Assembly: GCA_038049695.1 (NCBI GenBank)
Contig: CP142457.1
Coordinates: forward strand, 21,838,501 to 21,902,500
Source: Cinnamomum chago
Lineage: Eukaryota; Streptophyta; Magnoliopsida; Laurales; Lauraceae
Direction of reading: 5' to 3'
Length of the DNA stretch: 64,000 nucleotides
Shown here piece by piece: positions 63,181 through 64,000 of this stretch (its first letter is position 1; each line of letters starts with the position of its first letter). The notes beneath the pieces were generated by a model that worked only from the letters and a program-made list of their open reading frames with translations, ran no database searches and was not told the DNA's origin. The position numbers and the translations under genes were made by a program.

Positions 63181-64000
63181 TAACCATATTCTCGAGCCGC
63201 ATAGATTGTGTTTTCGTACTAAAGGACCGTACGACCCGCACGAAGTACGGGTTTTCGCCTTTACAAACACTGAACTCCCCGAATGTTTTTCCTTACCCAA
63301 GATTCGCCCGAAACCCGTTTTAAACCGAAAAGTAGCTCGAAATATCTTAAAGAGCGCATCTCAACCCAGAATCCCTTCAAATGGATTTGGAGCCGTAAGG
63401 AAAGACAGAGACACCCGAAACCCCATTTAGAGTAAAACGCAATCCCGGATTTTTCCAAAGGGAGTCTTTGGACCAAGAGTCGCATGAAACACAGTGTTGA
63501 CTCAACAACTTTCTAGAGCCGCACAGATTATGTTTTCGTTCAAAAGTACCGTACGACCCTCGCATGAAGTTCCGGTTTTCGCCCTAGCAAACACTGAACT
63601 CCCCGAAAGTGATTTCCACACCCAAGATTCACCCGAAACCCGTAGTAAACCGAAGAGTAGCTCGGAATATCCTAAAAATCGCATCTCATCCCAAAATCCC
63701 TTAATATGGATTTAGAGGCGTACGATAAGACAAGGACACCCGAAACCCTTTTTAGTTTAAAACTTGATCCCGGATATTTCTAGATGTTGCCTTTGTACAC
63801 AGAGTCGCAAGAAACACAGTGTGGAGTCAACAATTTCCTAGAGCCGCAAAGATTCTGCTTTAGTACAAAAGTATCGTACGTCCCGCGCGAAGTTCGGGTT
63901 TTCTCCTTTACAACCAGAGAACTCCCCGAAAGTGTTTACCATACCCAAGGTTCGCCCGAAACCCGTTTTAAACCGAAAAGTAGCTCGAAATATCCTAAAA
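63181..64000. repeat. Satellite, right end of window (array continues)
   Basis: Ordinary B, C and partial A monomers (A start 63787). The array runs off the window mid-monomer, so its right edge is not seen. Confidence 0.9.

Larger units (their letters stand above)
12219..64000. repeat. Satellite array: ~324-bp monomers in 972-bp A-B-C trimers, about 160 monomers
   Basis: 51.8 kb of head-to-tail repeats with no interruption seen. Monomers average about 324 bp and fall into three types: A (starts TTGCCTTTGTACACAGAG), B (GTCTTTGGACCAAGAGTCGCATTAAAAC) and C (same start, then CATGAAACACAGTGTTGA). They alternate A-B-C to give 972 bp. A-type starts run 12602, 13574, 14546, 15517 ... 62816, 63787: 54 starts spaced 970-973 bp apart except at 56340/56988. 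All types share CGTACG or a near match, a GAAGTTC block, CCCGAAACCC twice, TAAACCGAA and TCTAGAG. By eye, types share roughly two thirds to three quarters identity while the same type in different trimers is nearly identical. I do not recognise the family by name. Open frames within it are periodic by-products of a monomer divisible by three. Confidence 0.95.

Noticed and set aside
6325-64000. Hundreds of open frames of 60-206 codons on both strands with repeated peptide motifs
   Set aside because: They follow the 324-bp monomer, which is divisible by three, so any frame that is open in one monomer tends to stay open in the next. The same frames are broken by single variants, have no recognised domain, and occur on both strands.
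12219-64000. CENP-B-box-like sequence in CCCGTTTTAAACCGAA and CCCGTAGTAAACCGAA
   Set aside because: The reverse box needs CCCG-NN-T-NNNN-CGAA; here the CGAA is one base too far, and CENP-B is not established as a plant centromere protein.
12219-64000. CRISPR-like or rDNA intergenic spacer array
   Set aside because: Repeats are 324 bp without unique spacers, and no rRNA sequence is present in 64 kb.
12219-64000. Origin of the 324-bp monomer as a dimer of about 160 bp or a trimer of 108 bp
   Set aside because: Only short shared strings (TGTGTTTTC 77 bp apart, CCCGAAACCC twice) were found; the halves do not align convincingly by eye.

Overview
The window is eukaryotic repetitive DNA, almost certainly from a flowering plant. 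The indicators are a Copia-type LTR retrotransposon primed by initiator-Met tRNA, a plant L1-clade LINE with a C-terminal CCHC zinc knuckle, and a very long higher-order satellite array. I cannot name the species. There is no host gene, tRNA, rRNA or CRISPR array, and the only credible coding sequence is the LINE ORF2.

Layout. (1) 1-6296 is a minus-strand, non-autonomous Copia-like LTR retrotransposon whose left LTR is cut by the window edge. It has 2399-bp LTRs (TGT...ACA), a PBS at 3881-3895, a PPT at 886-896 and about 3 kb of internal sequence with no gag or pol. The two LTRs differ at only two positions that I can see in 884 bp, so the insertion is young. It landed in satellite DNA, which resumes at 6297. 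(2) 6297-7969 is satellite. (3) 7970-12218 is a LINE inserted into a satellite monomer. It carries one uninterrupted 1357-codon ORF2 (endonuclease, reverse transcriptase, zinc knuckle, eroded RNase H-like tail), a short 3' UTR and 19 A's. ORF1 is missing. (4) 12219-64000 is 51.8 kb of uninterrupted satellite.

Satellite organisation. The basic monomer is about 324 bp. Three diverged types (A, B, C) alternate to give a 972-bp trimeric higher-order repeat (HOR), with 54 A-type starts to the right of the LINE. Trimers fall into recognisable variants that are themselves tandemly repeated. A four-trimer super-unit of 3889 bp, with an extra two-trimer (1944-bp) duplication, fills about 14.5-29 kb. 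A nine-trimer unit of 8747 bp is duplicated head to tail at about 30.4-39.2 and 39.2-47.9 kb. A 6.3-kb segment is repeated at an offset of 9394 bp (about 47.5-53.8 and 56.8-63.2 kb). One A/B hybrid monomer at 56340 breaks the trimer register. The hundreds of 60-206-residue open frames in the array are shadows: 324 is divisible by three, so frames stay open from one monomer to the next.

The whole reads as the edge of a large, actively homogenising, possibly pericentromeric or centromeric satellite block. Both young retroelements sit at one side and several generations of unequal exchange are still visible.
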